This document shows positions 45,036 through 53,741 of a stretch of 64,000 nt of DNA, in pieces. The notes beneath the pieces are model-generated. The model made no database searches and was not told the origin of the DNA. It saw only the letters and a list, made by a program, of their open reading frames with translations. Each line of letters starts with the position of its first letter. The first letter of the stretch is position 1. A program made the translations under genes and the position numbers. Source of the DNA: Prauserella marina (lineage in GTDB: Bacteria; Actinomycetota; Actinomycetes; Mycobacteriales; Pseudonocardiaceae); NCBI RefSeq assembly GCF_002240355.1, contig NZ_CP016353.1, forward strand, positions 868,001 through 932,000. Direction: 5' to 3'.

Positions 45036-45389
45036 GTGACCACAGCGTTGATCTATCTCGTCGTGATGCTGCTCGTGGCGGCCGTGGTTTTCCTGCTCGC
45101 CGCCGTCGTGTTCGGCAGAGGCGAGCAGCTCGCTCCGCTGGCGCCAGGCAGCTCGCCGACGCGGCTGCCTGCCGAGGAGATCACCGGCGAGGACGTGTCC
45201 GGCGTCAAGTACCAGCTCGTCCTCCGTGGCTACAAGATGTCCGAGGTGGACTGGGTGATGAGCAGGCTCGGTGCCGAGATCGACACGCTGAGGGCCACCG
45301 TGGCCGACCTGAGGGAGCAGGTGAACCGTCAGGCCGAGCACGAGGCGAAACACAGGGCCGGTACGCGTGGCGAGGTGAACGGGTCGTGA
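45036..45389 (+). CDS. DivIVA-domain membrane protein
   Basis: A 117-residue protein (Rv1209-like). A single hydrophobic helix (residues 5-27, LIYLVVMLLVAAVVFLLAA) is followed by a linker and a short DivIVA-domain motif, VLRGYKMSEVDWVMSRLGAE, which leads into a coiled coil (AEIDTLRATVADLREQVNRQ). It may tether to the membrane at poles or septum. GTG 45036 gives the helix at the N-terminus. It is 28 bases after gpgS. Confidence 0.88.
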   Translation: MTTALIYLVVMLLVAAVVFLLAAVVFGRGEQLAPLAPGSSPTRLPAEEITGEDVSGVKYQLVLRGYKMSEVDWVMSRLGAEIDTLRATVADLREQVNRQAEHEAKHRAGTRGEVNGS

Positions 45390-45416
45390 CCGGTCTTGCC
45401 AGTACGGGGCAGCGGC

Positions 45417-45869
45417 GTGGCTGACGTCGTCGTGTCGGTGGAGGTCAACGCCTCGGCAGGCACGACGTGGCTGGCACTGACCGACTGGAACCGGCAGCGG
45501 GAATGGATGCTCGGCACCACCGTCGGCGTGGTGTCCGGCAACGGGCGCAGCGTCGGATCGCGGATCGAGGCGTTCACCGGAATCGCGGGTATCGGCGTGA
45601 CCGACACGATGGAGATCATCGCGTGGGAACCACCGGTACGCTGCGTCGTGCGTCACCACGGCCTGATCGTGCGCGGCACCGGATCCTTTCACGTGCAGGA
45701 CAGGGGGCCGCAGCGGTCGGTTTTCATCTGGTCGGAACAGCTCGAACCGCCGTTCGGGCCGGTGGGCAGGCTCGGCTGGCCGCTCGTGAAACCCGTGTTC
45801 TCGCTGGGATTGCGCAGATCGTTGACCAACTTCGCGACGTTCGCTGAGGCATACATGGTGGGTGGATGA
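45417..45869 (+). CDS. SRPBCC-family (polyketide cyclase-like) protein
   Basis: A 150-residue START/SRPBCC-fold protein. The beginning VVSVEVNASAGTTWLALTDW and the middle WEPPVRCVVRHHGLIVRG follow the family pattern, with a hydrophobic pocket expected. No catalytic residues can be named. GTG 45417 is used. Its stop overlaps the tag start (ATGA), and it is 27 bases after the DivIVA-domain gene, so it is in the same transcript. Ligand unknown. Confidence 0.85.
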   Translation: MADVVVSVEVNASAGTTWLALTDWNRQREWMLGTTVGVVSGNGRSVGSRIEAFTGIAGIGVTDTMEIIAWEPPVRCVVRHHGLIVRGTGSFHVQDRGPQRSVFIWSEQLEPPFGPVGRLGWPLVKPVFSLGLRRSLTNFATFAEAYMVGG

Positions 45870-46435
45870 GCGAGAAGCTTCTCGGTGCCGACGGCATCGC
45901 GCGGTGCTCGTGGGGCAACTCGGCCCCCGACTACGCCGAATATCACGACACGGAATGGGGCGTACCGCTGCGCGGCGAGACCGCGCTGTTCGAGCGACTG
46001 TCGCTGGAGGCGTTCCAATCGGGACTGTCCTGGCTGGTGATCCTGCGCAAGCGAGAAGGATTCCGCGCGGCGTTCGCCGGTTTCGTGCCGGGTGAGGTCG
46101 CCGGATTCACCGACCGTGACGTGCTGCGCCTGCTCGCCGACACCGGCATCGTGCGCAACAGGGCGAAGATCGCGGCCACCATCGGCAACGCCAGGGTCGT
46201 GACCGAACTCGACCGCCCGCTCGACGACCTGCTCTGGTCGTTCGCGCCGGAGCGGCGTGGCCGCAGGCCGCGCACGATGGCCGACGTGCCAGCGACGACT
46301 CCGGAATCCACGGCCATGGCCAAGGACCTGAAGAAACGCGGCTTCAGCTTCGTCGGTCCCACCACCTGCTACGCGATGATGCAGGCCACCGGCATGGTCG
46401 ACGACCACGTCGGTGGCTGCTTCCGCGCAACGTAG
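45866..46435 (+). CDS. tag: DNA-3-methyladenine glycosylase I (Tag)
   Basis: A 189-residue repair glycosylase that removes 3-methyladenine. The zinc site seen in E. coli Tag is conserved by position: C14 and H27 at the N-terminus, H181 and C185 at the C-terminus. The catalytic-region motifs EAFQSGLSWLVILRKREGFR and GFSFVGPTTCYAMMQATG are present. ATG 45866 overlaps the previous stop. It corresponds to Rv1210 and is convergent with the enoyl-CoA hydratase gene. Confidence 0.96.
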   Translation: MSEKLLGADGIARCSWGNSAPDYAEYHDTEWGVPLRGETALFERLSLEAFQSGLSWLVILRKREGFRAAFAGFVPGEVAGFTDRDVLRLLADTGIVRNRAKIAATIGNARVVTELDRPLDDLLWSFAPERRGRRPRTMADVPATTPESTAMAKDLKKRGFSFVGPTTCYAMMQATGMVDDHVGGCFRAT

Positions 46436-46471
46436 GGACGGTTGGGGTCGGCTTGGCGACTACGCCGCTGA

Positions 46472-47266
46472 TCAGCTGCCGGTGAAGCGGGGCTTGCGTT
46501 TGGCGACGAAGGCTTCGACGGCCTCGGCGTGATCGGCGGTCGCTCCCAGCGCGCCCTGCGCTTCGTCCTCGACCGCGAGCGCCTCGGCCAACGTGCCTTC
46601 GGCGGCGGCGCGCAGGGTGCTCTTGATCTTCGCGTAGGCGACGGTCGGCCCAGCGGCCAGCTTCGCGGCCACCGCCTGCGCCCGCCCAGCGAGGTCCTCG
46701 TCCGCGACGACCTCGCCGACCAGACCGATCCGCAGCGCCTCCTCGGCCTCGACCGGCCTGGCCAGCAGCATCAGTTCCGCCGCCCGCCCGTAGCCGATGA
46801 GCCGCTGCAAGGTCCACGACGCGCCGGTGTCCGGTCCCAGCCCGACGTTGGCGAAGGCCATCAGGAAGTTGGCCGACGTCGCCGCGATGCGCAGATCGGA
46901 GGCATAGGCCAGCGCGGCACCCGCGCCGGCCGCCGGACCGTTGACCGCGGCGATGACCGGTTTGGGTAGTTCGGCGATCGCGAGCACGATCGGGTTGTAG
47001 TGCTCGGCGACGGTGCGCAGCGGTGCCTCGTCACCAGCCTGAAGGAGGCCCACGTGCTCTTTCAGATCCTGCCCTGCGCAGAACGCCTTCCCAGCCCCGG
47101 TGAGCACGATCGCCTTCACATCCGGGTTGTCGCCCGCGTCCCTCAGCGCGGCGAGCAGCCGCTCCTTGAGTTCGACGGTCAACGAGTTGTATGCGTTGGG
47201 GCGATTGAGGATCAGGGTGCGGACGCCATCGGCGTCGGACTGCCGTAACACGTCGTCGTTCGTCAC
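46472..47266 (-). CDS. Enoyl-CoA hydratase/isomerase family protein
   Basis: A 264-residue crotonase-fold enzyme. Oxyanion-hole segments are GAGKAFCAGQDLKEHV (about residues 57-72) and KPVIAAVNGPAAGAGAALAYASDL (about 105-130, described by its ends KPVIAAVNGP and ALAYASDL). The catalytic glutamates are not in the standard places: one site shows GPDTGASWTLQRLIG, with aspartate where PaaG-type isomerases also carry aspartate. So it may be a PaaG-like 1,2-epoxyphenylacetyl-CoA isomerase rather than a hydratase. It is divergent from the DUF3117 gene. Confidence 0.88.
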   Translation of the reverse strand: MTNDDVLRQSDADGVRTLILNRPNAYNSLTVELKERLLAALRDAGDNPDVKAIVLTGAGKAFCAGQDLKEHVGLLQAGDEAPLRTVAEHYNPIVLAIAELPKPVIAAVNGPAAGAGAALAYASDLRIAATSANFLMAFANVGLGPDTGASWTLQRLIGYGRAAELMLLARPVEAEEALRIGLVGEVVADEDLAGRAQAVAAKLAAGPTVAYAKIKSTLRAAAEGTLAEALAVEDEAQGALGATADHAEAVEAFVAKRKPRFTGS

Positions 47267-47296
47267 GTGAAAAACCCTCCGTCGTTGATCTCGCTA

Positions 47297-47317
47297 CGCG
47301 AGTCTGACAGTCTCGCG
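47297..47317. promoter_or_regulatory. Inverted repeat upstream of the enoyl-CoA hydratase gene
   Basis: CGCGAG (47297-47302) and CTCGCG (47312-47317) are 9 bases apart, overlapping a second short inverted repeat CTCGC-TAC-GCGAG (47290-47302). They lie between the divergent hydratase and DUF3117 genes. A regulator site is possible; no dedicated regulator is adjacent. Confidence 0.35.
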
Positions 47318-47457
47318 AGCCGCATACCAGCACCTATGCGCTGGGGCTAAGATCGGTCCGCGTTCGCCTCGCGCTGCTGATGGGGGACAATGGTCATGAC
47401 CCGGTTGCTTCGGCGAGCGCGAGCCGGGCGCGCTGGTTCATACGGAGGGAGCACGCT

Positions 47458-47625
47458 ATGGCGGCCATGAAGCCCCGGACCGGAGATGGTCCCCTCGAAG
47501 TAACTAAGGAGGGGCGGGGCCTCGTGATGCGCGTACCGCTGGAGGGCGGTGGGCGACTCGTCGTCGAGCTTTCGGCTGAGGAGGCCAAGGACCTCGGTGC
47601 GGCCCTTCAGGAGGCCACCAGCTAA
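47458..47625 (+). CDS. DUF3117 small protein
   Basis: A 55-residue conserved actinobacterial protein (Rv1211-like): MAAMKPRTGDGPLEVTKEG then GRGLVMRVPLEGGGRLV and ELSAEEAKDLGAAL. ATG 47458 follows ACGGAGGGAGC. Small, beta-strand-rich and soluble; function is unknown. TAAGAT about 90 bases upstream may be its -10 element. A hairpin follows after 22 bases. Confidence 0.93.
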   Translation: MAAMKPRTGDGPLEVTKEGRGLVMRVPLEGGGRLVVELSAEEAKDLGAALQEATS

Positions 47626-47647
47626 TCACCGCGTTCCCCACCGACCC

Positions 47648-47683
47648 GGCCAGCGCTGACGGCACTCCCCGGCTGGCCTTCTT
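47648..47683 (+). terminator. Hairpin after DUF3117
   Basis: GGCCAGC (47648-47654) and GCTGGCC (47672-47678) pair across 17 bases and are followed by TTCTT, between the DUF3117 stop and the pepA start. A weak terminator is likely. Confidence 0.5.
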
Positions 47684-47704
47684 CACCGTGCCTGGAGGTC
47701 CTCG

Positions 47705-49177
47705 ATGGCGCGCTCGCCGCTGCCGCCCGTTCCCAGCTCGCTGATCGCGGTGGAGGTGGGTGACTCGCTCCGCCGCGGCGACCCGCTCGCGGTCGTGCTC
47801 ACCTCCGACGTCGATTCCTCGCCCTATGCCGATCGGGCAGCCGAGGCGCGGGCGACCGGCAAAGCCGGTGAAGTCCAGTCTGGACCGGACGGCGCGGGCC
47901 CCCGCTGGTTCGTCGGGGTCGGTGACGGTTCGGAACGTGACTACCGGGCTGCCGGTGCGGCGTTCGCCCGTGCGGCGAACAACGTCGCGGAGGCGGAGGC
48001 CACGACCGGCGGCAAGCCGCCGAAGACCGTGCAGGTGCTCCTTCCCGCGCGAGCCGACGCGGCCGCGTTCGCGGCATTCGCGACCGGCGCGCTGCTCGGC
48101 GGTTACCGGTACGTCGTCAGCAACGAAGAACCGAAGCGCACGATCAAGACGCTGCGCCTGCTCGCCGAAGGCGACGTGGAAGCGGGAACGGCCGACGCGG
48201 TGGCGAGAGCACGCGAACTCGCCGCTGCCTCCGCGCTGGCGAGAGACCTCGCCAACACGCCGTCCAACGTCAAGACCCCGGCCTGGCTCGCCGGAGTCGC
48301 CGAGCGGCTCGCCGGAGACGTACCCGGTCTCAACGCCACGATCCGCGACGAACAGTGGCTCGCCGCGCAGAACTTCGGCGGGGTGCTCGCGGTCGGCGGA
48401 GGATCGGCGCGGCCACCGAGGCTGATCGAGCTCACCTACCGTCCTCGTGGCGCCACCAAGCATCTGCTGCTCGTCGGCAAGGGCGTCACGTTCGACACCG
48501 GTGGCATCTCCATCAAACCGGCAGCGGGCATGCACCTGATGCGTACCGACATGGCCGGTGGTGGCGCTGTCATCGCCGCGGCCAGGGCGATCGCCTCGCT
48601 CAAGCTCAAGATCCGTCTCACCGCGATCGTTCCCGCCGCCGAGAATCACGTGTCCGGCTCCTCGTACCGGCCAGGCGACATCGTGCGGCATCACGGCGGC
48701 CGTACCGCCGAGGTCGCCAACACCGACGCCGAGGGCAGGATGGTGCTCGCCGACGCGCTCGCCTACGGCGTGCGCAGGTACTCGCCCGACGCGGTCGTCG
48801 ACGTCGCGACGCTGACCGGTGCGATGAAGGTCGCGCTGGGGCTGCGCACCGGAGGGCTGTTCGCGACGGACGACGACCTCGCGGAGCGAGTGAGTGCCGC
48901 TGGTGAAAGGGCTGGCGAACAGTGGTGGCGGATGCCGCTGCTCGACGACCTCGCCGACGAGGTGCGCAGTGACATCGCCGACGTGCGGCAGGCGCCGCCA
49001 GGGCCGGGTGGCATCACGGCCGCGTTGTTCCTGCGTGAGTTCAACGGTGGCCTTCCGTGGGCGCACCTCGACATCGCCGGTCCGGCGAGGTCGGAGAAGA
49101 ACTACGACGACGTGGTGCCTGGCGGTACCGGGTTCGCGGCTCGCACGCTCGTGGAACTGGCCGCCTCCTACGGCTGA
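47705..49177 (+). CDS. pepA: Leucyl aminopeptidase PepA (M17)
   Basis: A 490-residue M17 metallopeptidase. The N-terminal domain (residues 1-160) is regulatory; the catalytic domain shows the lysine-aspartate zinc site LVGKGVTFDTGGISIKP, the bicarbonate/arginine region SYRPGDIV and the signature NTDAEGRMVLADAL. It removes N-terminal residues from peptides in the cytoplasm. ATG 47705 follows CTGGAGGTCC. It overlaps the convergent lysR gene by 10 bases. Confidence 0.95.
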   Translation: MARSPLPPVPSSLIAVEVGDSLRRGDPLAVVLTSDVDSSPYADRAAEARATGKAGEVQSGPDGAGPRWFVGVGDGSERDYRAAGAAFARAANNVAEAEATTGGKPPKTVQVLLPARADAAAFAAFATGALLGGYRYVVSNEEPKRTIKTLRLLAEGDVEAGTADAVARARELAAASALARDLANTPSNVKTPAWLAGVAERLAGDVPGLNATIRDEQWLAAQNFGGVLAVGGGSARPPRLIELTYRPRGATKHLLLVGKGVTFDTGGISIKPAAGMHLMRTDMAGGGAVIAAARAIASLKLKIRLTAIVPAAENHVSGSSYRPGDIVRHHGGRTAEVANTDAEGRMVLADALAYGVRRYSPDAVVDVATLTGAMKVALGLRTGGLFATDDDLAERVSAAGERAGEQWWRMPLLDDLADEVRSDIADVRQAPPGPGGITAALFLREFNGGLPWAHLDIAGPARSEKNYDDVVPGGTGFAARTLVELAASYG

Positions 49178-50094
49178 GGAGCCCGAGCCGGAGTGGCCGC
49201 GAGCACGAAGTCGCGGAACGCGGTGACGGCGGGGGTCAGCCGCCCTCCCGATGGCCAGACGAGGCCGACGGAGCGAGTCATGCGCGGGTGTAGCGGCACC
49301 TCCACCACACCGGCGGGAGGGTGAGGTTGGAACGAGGGCAGTATCGCCACGCCGAGCCCCGCCGCGACGAGGCCGCGCACCGTGTCGGATTCCTGCCCCT
49401 CGAACGCGACGACCGGCTGGAAACCGGCTTTCGCGCATGCCTCGTCGGTGATCTGCCGGAGTCCGTAGCCGTGTTCGAGCATGACGAACACCTCGTTGGC
49501 CAATTCGGTCATCGTGACCTCGGCTCGGCCCGCGATCCAGTGCCCTGACGGCGCGGAGACGAACAGTTCCTGCTCCGAAAGGATCGCGGCGTCCAGCCCG
49601 GGGTCGTCGGGCGGTGGCGCGACGAGCGCGAGGTCGAGCTCGCCGTCGGTGAGCTGGTCGACGATGGTTTGCCGCGAGCCCTGAACGAGGCTGAACCTGG
49701 CGTGCGGGCGCTCGGCGAGGAAGTCGCGCAACAGCGAGGGGACCAGCGAGCGGCCGAGCAGGTGCAGGAAGCCGATCGCGACGTGTCCTCTTTCCGGCTC
49801 GATCTCCTCCCTTGCCTGGCGAACGCCCTGCCGCAACGCCGTGACCGCGCGTTCGGCTGCCTCGGCGAGTAGCGTGCCCGCTCTGGTCAGCCGGACGCCC
49901 CTGCCCGCGGGTTCGATGACGGGGGCGCCGAGTCGTTCGCCGAGCGCGGCGAGTCGTCTGCTTGCCGTCGGCTGGGGGATCCCGAGCTCTCGCGCGGCGC
50001 TGGTGACGTTGCCGGTGAGGTTGAGCACCGTCAGCAGGGCGGCGTGGGGGACGAGCTCGGCCACGAGCCGGTCGTCGTCCGATTCATTCACCAT
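49168..50094 (-). CDS. LysR-family transcriptional regulator
   Basis: A 308-residue LysR protein. The helix-turn-helix spans about residues 20-75 (GNVTSAARELGIPQPTASRR) and the effector domain about 105-300, with GLGVAILPSFQ. It is divergent from an MFS exporter across 57 bases, which contain a direct repeat CGTATT...CGTATT (near 50115-50130) that may be part of an operator. It probably controls that transporter. Confidence 0.92.
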   Translation of the reverse strand: MVNESDDDRLVAELVPHAALLTVLNLTGNVTSAARELGIPQPTASRRLAALGERLGAPVIEPAGRGVRLTRAGTLLAEAAERAVTALRQGVRQAREEIEPERGHVAIGFLHLLGRSLVPSLLRDFLAERPHARFSLVQGSRQTIVDQLTDGELDLALVAPPPDDPGLDAAILSEQELFVSAPSGHWIAGRAEVTMTELANEVFVMLEHGYGLRQITDEACAKAGFQPVVAFEGQESDTVRGLVAAGLGVAILPSFQPHPPAGVVEVPLHPRMTRSVGLVWPSGGRLTPAVTAFRDFVLAATPARAPQP

Positions 50095-50151
50095 GGCATC
50101 GATTATGTCTCGTGAGCGTATTAGACGTATTGGTTAGCGCGGCTTAGCGTC

Positions 50152-51453
50152 ATGGGCGTGGCGGAGGAACCGGGTAGCGATGAGGTCGGTGCCGAGGGCA
50201 GGAGCACGGTCCGCCGTACCACCGTGGCCATGACGGCGGCGGGAATCTGTTCGTTCGCGCTGCTCTACGCGCCGCAGCCGGTGCTGCCGCAACTCGCGGA
50301 CCAGTTCGCGCTCGGCCCCGGCAAGGCGTCGCTGGCCATCAGCGTCGCCACGGGCGCGCTGGCGCTGGCCGTACTTCCCATCGCGGTGCTCTCGGAAGTC
50401 GTCGGAAGGCGGCCGATCATCGTGGCCTCCGTACTCGCGTCGGCGCTGCTGGGGTTGCTGCTGCCGTTCGCGCCGTCGTTCGAGGTGCTGCTCGTGCTGC
50501 GCGTGTTGCAGGGCGTCGCCATCGCGGGATTCCCAGGGGTCGCCGCCGCCTACCTCGTCGAGCAACTCGGCAAGGCGGGGGTCGCCGCCGCGGTCGGTGC
50601 CATGATCGCGGGCAACACCGTCGGCGGAATGTCGGGGCGCCTGGTCAGCGGGTTCACCACCGACTGGCTCGGCTGGCACGGAGCACTGGCCGCGGTAGCC
50701 GCCGTCTCCCTCGCCTGCGCACTACTGACCGTAGTCACCCTGCCCCATCCACCCGCCCACATCCGTAAGCGAGGGAGCTTTGCTATCGCCAAACGGCAGC
50801 AAAGCTCCCTCGCTCACGAACGACGGCGCGGAGGCCGGTTACGAAGTGTGCTCGGTGGTCTGGGTGAGGCGGTGCGGAAGCCGGTCCTGCTTGCCCAGTA
50901 CGCCGTCGGCCTGCTCGGCATGGGTGCCTTCGTCGGCCTCTACAACGCGGCCGGCTTCCGGCTGACCGGCGAACCGCTCGACCTCAGCCCCGCGATCGCC
51001 TCGCTCGTGTTCCTCGCCTACGCCATGGGCGCGGTCTCCTCGGTCACCTCGGCGAGGCTCGTCGCCCGCTTCGGCAGGCGCCGTTCCCAGCTGGCCGCCC
51101 TCGCCGTCACGGCAGCGGGGGCCGCCATGACCCTTCCCGACTCGCTGCCCTTCGTCATTGCCGGTTTCCTCGTGCTGACCGCGGGCTTCTTCGCCGTCCA
51201 CTCCATCGCCAACGGCTGGACCGCCGTCGAAGCCCCCGAGCACGCTCGCGGCCAGGCATCAGGGCTCTACACGCTCGCCTACTACCTCGGCAGCAGCATC
51301 GGCGGCACGCTCGGCAGCGTCGTCTACGGCAGCCTCGGCTGGCCGGTACTCATCGCGACCGTCGGTGGCTGGCTCGCCGCCGCAGCCGTCGCGAGCACGC
51401 TCGCCACGAGAACGAGCAGCCCCGCGATGGTCACCGCGAACGCCGGTAGCTGA
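50152..51453 (+). CDS. MFS transporter carrying an in-frame palindrome insertion
   Basis: A 433-residue major facilitator protein with twelve predicted helices in two six-helix halves. LPIAVLSEVVGRRPII is the loop 2-3 motif and LRVLQGVAIAGFPGVAAAYLVE is helix 4 (quoted by parts). It resembles YbcL/YgaY or AraJ-like exporters. The long central cytoplasmic loop (residues about 200-225: HIRKRGSFAIAKRQQSSL) is encoded by a near-perfect palindromic element, so it looks like an insertion tolerated because it keeps the frame. ATG 50152; the regulator is divergent. Confidence 0.88.
   Translation: MGVAEEPGSDEVGAEGRSTVRRTTVAMTAAGICSFALLYAPQPVLPQLADQFALGPGKASLAISVATGALALAVLPIAVLSEVVGRRPIIVASVLASALLGLLLPFAPSFEVLLVLRVLQGVAIAGFPGVAAAYLVEQLGKAGVAAAVGAMIAGNTVGGMSGRLVSGFTTDWLGWHGALAAVAAVSLACALLTVVTLPHPPAHIRKRGSFAIAKRQQSSLAHERRRGGRLRSVLGGLGEAVRKPVLLAQYAVGLLGMGAFVGLYNAAGFRLTGEPLDLSPAIASLVFLAYAMGAVSSVTSARLVARFGRRRSQLAALAVTAAGAAMTLPDSLPFVIAGFLVLTAGFFAVHSIANGWTAVEAPEHARGQASGLYTLAYYLGSSIGGTLGSVVYGSLGWPVLIATVGGWLAAAAVASTLATRTSSPAMVTANAGS
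50762..50819. repeat. Palindromic repeat element inside the MFS coding region
   Basis: AGCGAGGGAGCTTTGCT (50768-50784) and its perfect complement AGCAAAGCTCCCTCGCT (50798-50814) flank 13 bases that themselves contain GCC-AAAC-GGC. The pairing extends outwards for about five more bases with two mismatches (TCCGT/ACGAA). It has the look of a dispersed palindromic repeat and encodes the central loop of the transporter without a stop or frameshift. Confidence 0.85.
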
Positions 51454-51463
51454 CCAGCGCGAC

Positions 51464-52117
51464 CTACGCCCGCCTGACCGCCGCCGCGAGCAGCCCGCTG
51501 CCGATCGGCAGGATCGCGGGCGTCAGCAGCTCGTCGTCCCGCATCGCCCTCGCCACCTCACGCAAAGCGAGCACCTCGGGGTCCCTGAGCGCCGGATCTC
51601 CGACCCTGCCACCAGCGAGAACGTCGTGGAACACGATGACCCCGCCCGGCCTCAGAAGCTGAACGCCCTGGTCGAAGTAGCTGGGGTACTCCAGCTTGGC
51701 CGCGTCGGCGAACACCATGTCGTAGCCGCCCGACGTGAGTCTCGGCAGCACGTCCAGCGCCCTGCCCATGATCAACCGCATCCTGCTCGGCGCGAACCCC
51801 GCCGCCAGCAACGTCCTGCGGGCACCCCTGTGGAACTCCGGTTCGAGGTCGATCGACGTCAGCACGCCGTCGGCTGCCATCCCGCGCAACAGACACAGCG
51901 CGCTCACCCCGGCACCGGTCCCGATCTCGACGACCGCTCTGGCCTGCAACGTCGCCGCGAGCAGGCTCAGCGCGGCACCGGCCGCGCCCGACACCGCCGC
52001 GCACCCGAGCTCCTCGGCCCGCCTGCGCGCGAGGAGAAGAGGCTCGTCGTCGGGGAGGAAGCCCTCGATGAATTCACCGAGATCCACCGGACCCGTGATG
52101 TGTGTCTCGGAGTTCAC
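51464..52117 (-). CDS. O-methyltransferase (class I SAM, CCoAOMT-like)
   Basis: A 217-residue methyltransferase, equivalent to Rv1220c beside sigE. SAM motif I is VVEIGTGAGVSALCLLRG (about residues 67-84), SIDLEPEF gives the ribose-binding acid, MVFADAAKLEYPSYFDQG the post-I region and LLRPGGVIVFHDVLAGG the motif III area. The substrate is unknown. It is convergent with the MFS gene by 10 bases and divergent from sigE (180 bases). Confidence 0.93.
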   Translation of the reverse strand: MNSETHITGPVDLGEFIEGFLPDDEPLLLARRRAEELGCAAVSGAAGAALSLLAATLQARAVVEIGTGAGVSALCLLRGMAADGVLTSIDLEPEFHRGARRTLLAAGFAPSRMRLIMGRALDVLPRLTSGGYDMVFADAAKLEYPSYFDQGVQLLRPGGVIVFHDVLAGGRVGDPALRDPEVLALREVARAMRDDELLTPAILPIGSGLLAAAVRRA

Positions 52118-52243
52118 GCGCAGAGGTTAGCCGACCAGGCCGGGCGGCCAGGGACAACCACGCTGAACAGCTCTTCTCAGGTAGCTCTCAGCCCGGTCTC
52201 ACTAAAACCGTAAGGAAGCACGCCACACTGAGTCCCAAGAACG

Positions 52244-52269
52244 GGAACACCCCTGGCAACCAGTGCGTT
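52244..52269 (+). promoter_or_regulatory. Putative SigE-type autoregulated promoter
   Basis: GGAAC (52244-52248) and CGTT (52266-52269) are 17 bases apart, matching the -35/-10 consensus of SigE/SigH-type ECF promoters in actinobacteria. It lies 29 bases before the sigE start codon, which suggests autoregulation. Confidence 0.6.
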
Positions 52270-52297
52270 GGGGTGGGTAAGTAAGGGGGAAAGGCCG

Positions 52298-52930
52298 ATG
52301 GAGGTGCCTTCGCTGGCTCACAACAGCTTGCAGACCGCGCCGATGCCGACCGACACCGAGGTGGCCAAGCCCACAGTGGTGAGCGCAGGCGATGGTGAAG
52401 TGGCCTGGACGCCACCGTCATGGGACGAGGTCGTGCGCGAGCACGCCGACCGCGTCTACCGGCTCGCCTACCGGCTCACGGGCAACACGCACGACGCCGA
52501 AGACCTCACCCAGGAAACGTTCATCAGGGTCTTCCGGTCGCTTGCCTCCTACAAGCCGGGCACCTTCGAAGGCTGGCTGCACCGCATCACCACCAACCTC
52601 TTCCTCGACATGGCCCGCAGGAGGGCCCGCGTGCGCATGGAAGGGCTGCCGGAGGACACCGACCGCATCGTCGGTGACGACCCCAGCCCGGAACAGGTCT
52701 ACTCGGACACCCACCTCGACCCCGACCTCCAGGACGCGCTCGACGATCTGCCGCCCGAGTTCCGTGCCGCCGTCGTGCTGTGCGACGTGGAAGGTCTTTC
52801 GTACGAGGAGATCGGCGCCACGCTCGGCGTCAAACTCGGAACCGTGCGCAGCAGGATTCACCGTGGCAGGCAGGCACTCAAGGCTTCACTGGAGCGTCGC
52901 CGGTCGCTCAAGCTGGAGGCCACGGTATGA
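52298..52930 (+). CDS. sigE: ECF sigma factor SigE
   Basis: A 210-residue ECF sigma factor. Region 2 (about 45-115) has [20 protein letters not shown] and [19 protein letters not shown]; region 4 (about 140-195) has [19 protein letters not shown] and [15 protein letters not shown]. It directs envelope and surface stress responses. ATG 52298 follows GGGGGAAAGGCCG; GTG 52268 is an upstream in-frame start that falls inside the promoter. Its stop overlaps rseA (ATGA). Order sigE-rseA-htrA-tatB matches M. tuberculosis Rv1221-Rv1224. Confidence 0.96.
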   Translation: MEVPSLAHNSLQTAPMPTDTEVAKPTVVSAGDGEVAWTPPSWDEVVREHADRVYRLAYRLTGNTHDAEDLTQETFIRVFRSLASYKPGTFEGWLHRITTNLFLDMARRRARVRMEGLPEDTDRIVGDDPSPEQVYSDTHLDPDLQDALDDLPPEFRAAVVLCDVEGLSYEEIGATLGVKLGTVRSRIHRGRQALKASLERRRSLKLEATV

Positions 52931-53679
52931 CCGATAACCGGGGCTGGGGGCTCCCCGAATCGCACTTGTTGCCGGACGCGGTGGTCGCGTTCGTCGACAA
53001 CGAGTTGTCGCTCGGCGCCCACGAGAGGGCCGCCGTGCACGTCGCGAGGTGCCCCGGTTGCGCTGCGGACGTCACCGCGCAGCGCCAGGCTCGCGCCGCC
53101 GTGCAGCGCGCGCAGTGTCCTTCCATGTCGGCCGGCTTCCTCGCGAGCCTCCGCTCGATTCCCGAGCACACCGACGTCTCGACAACCCCGGACAACCTGG
53201 CGATCACCCAGGACGGTCAGCTCGTCGCCATCCAGCGGCCCGAACGGGTCGCCGGTCTGAGGGCCGACATGGACAGCGCCAGTCCCCTCGGCAGCTCGGC
53301 CCCGCTCGGCAATTCGCCGAACGTACTGGGCAACGGCGCCAGGCTTGGCGGAGGTGCCCGCAGGCGGGCCGCGCAGGGCGCGGGAGTCGTCGTGTCGGGC
53401 CTCGTGCTCAGCGCGCTCGCTCTCGTGGCCACGTCCAGTGGCGGTGCCGTCGGTGGCGCGGGCAACGCCGAAGTGGGCGGTGGGTATCGCTCGACCCCGC
53501 CTGCCGACGTGCTCAAGGCCCAGATGGGCACCGAACGTTCGGTGCCGTCGACGTCGTCGGTGCCTTCCACGCCTTCCACCACGGCGGTCAGTACGACGCC
53601 CGCGGTGCCCGAGCAGCGGCCCGCAGTCACCACCACCCCGGCCGAGGCGGCGGAAGCCCCGGTCGGAGGCCCACGCTGA
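52927..53679 (+). CDS. rseA: Anti-sigma factor RseA (zinc-finger, membrane-bound)
   Basis: A 250-residue anti-sigma factor for SigE. The ZAS domain has HVARCPGC (residues about 38-45; HxxxCxxC). A long linker follows, with one hydrophobic segment near residues 153-178 ([18 protein letters not shown]) and a threonine/proline/serine-rich C-terminus. Mycobacterial RseA is shorter and soluble; this one is larger and probably membrane-anchored, so release may involve proteolysis. It is translationally coupled to sigE. Confidence 0.88.
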   Translation: MTDNRGWGLPESHLLPDAVVAFVDNELSLGAHERAAVHVARCPGCAADVTAQRQARAAVQRAQCPSMSAGFLASLRSIPEHTDVSTTPDNLAITQDGQLVAIQRPERVAGLRADMDSASPLGSSAPLGNSPNVLGNGARLGGGARRRAAQGAGVVVSGLVLSALALVATSSGGAVGGAGNAEVGGGYRSTPPADVLKAQMGTERSVPSTSSVPSTPSTTAVSTTPAVPEQRPAVTTTPAEAAEAPVGGPR

Positions 53680-53741
53680 CTTCACCGGCACGGCGGCAGA
53701 ATCCAGTCGAAGACTCGGCGCGTATCGTCGCAGCCTGAACA

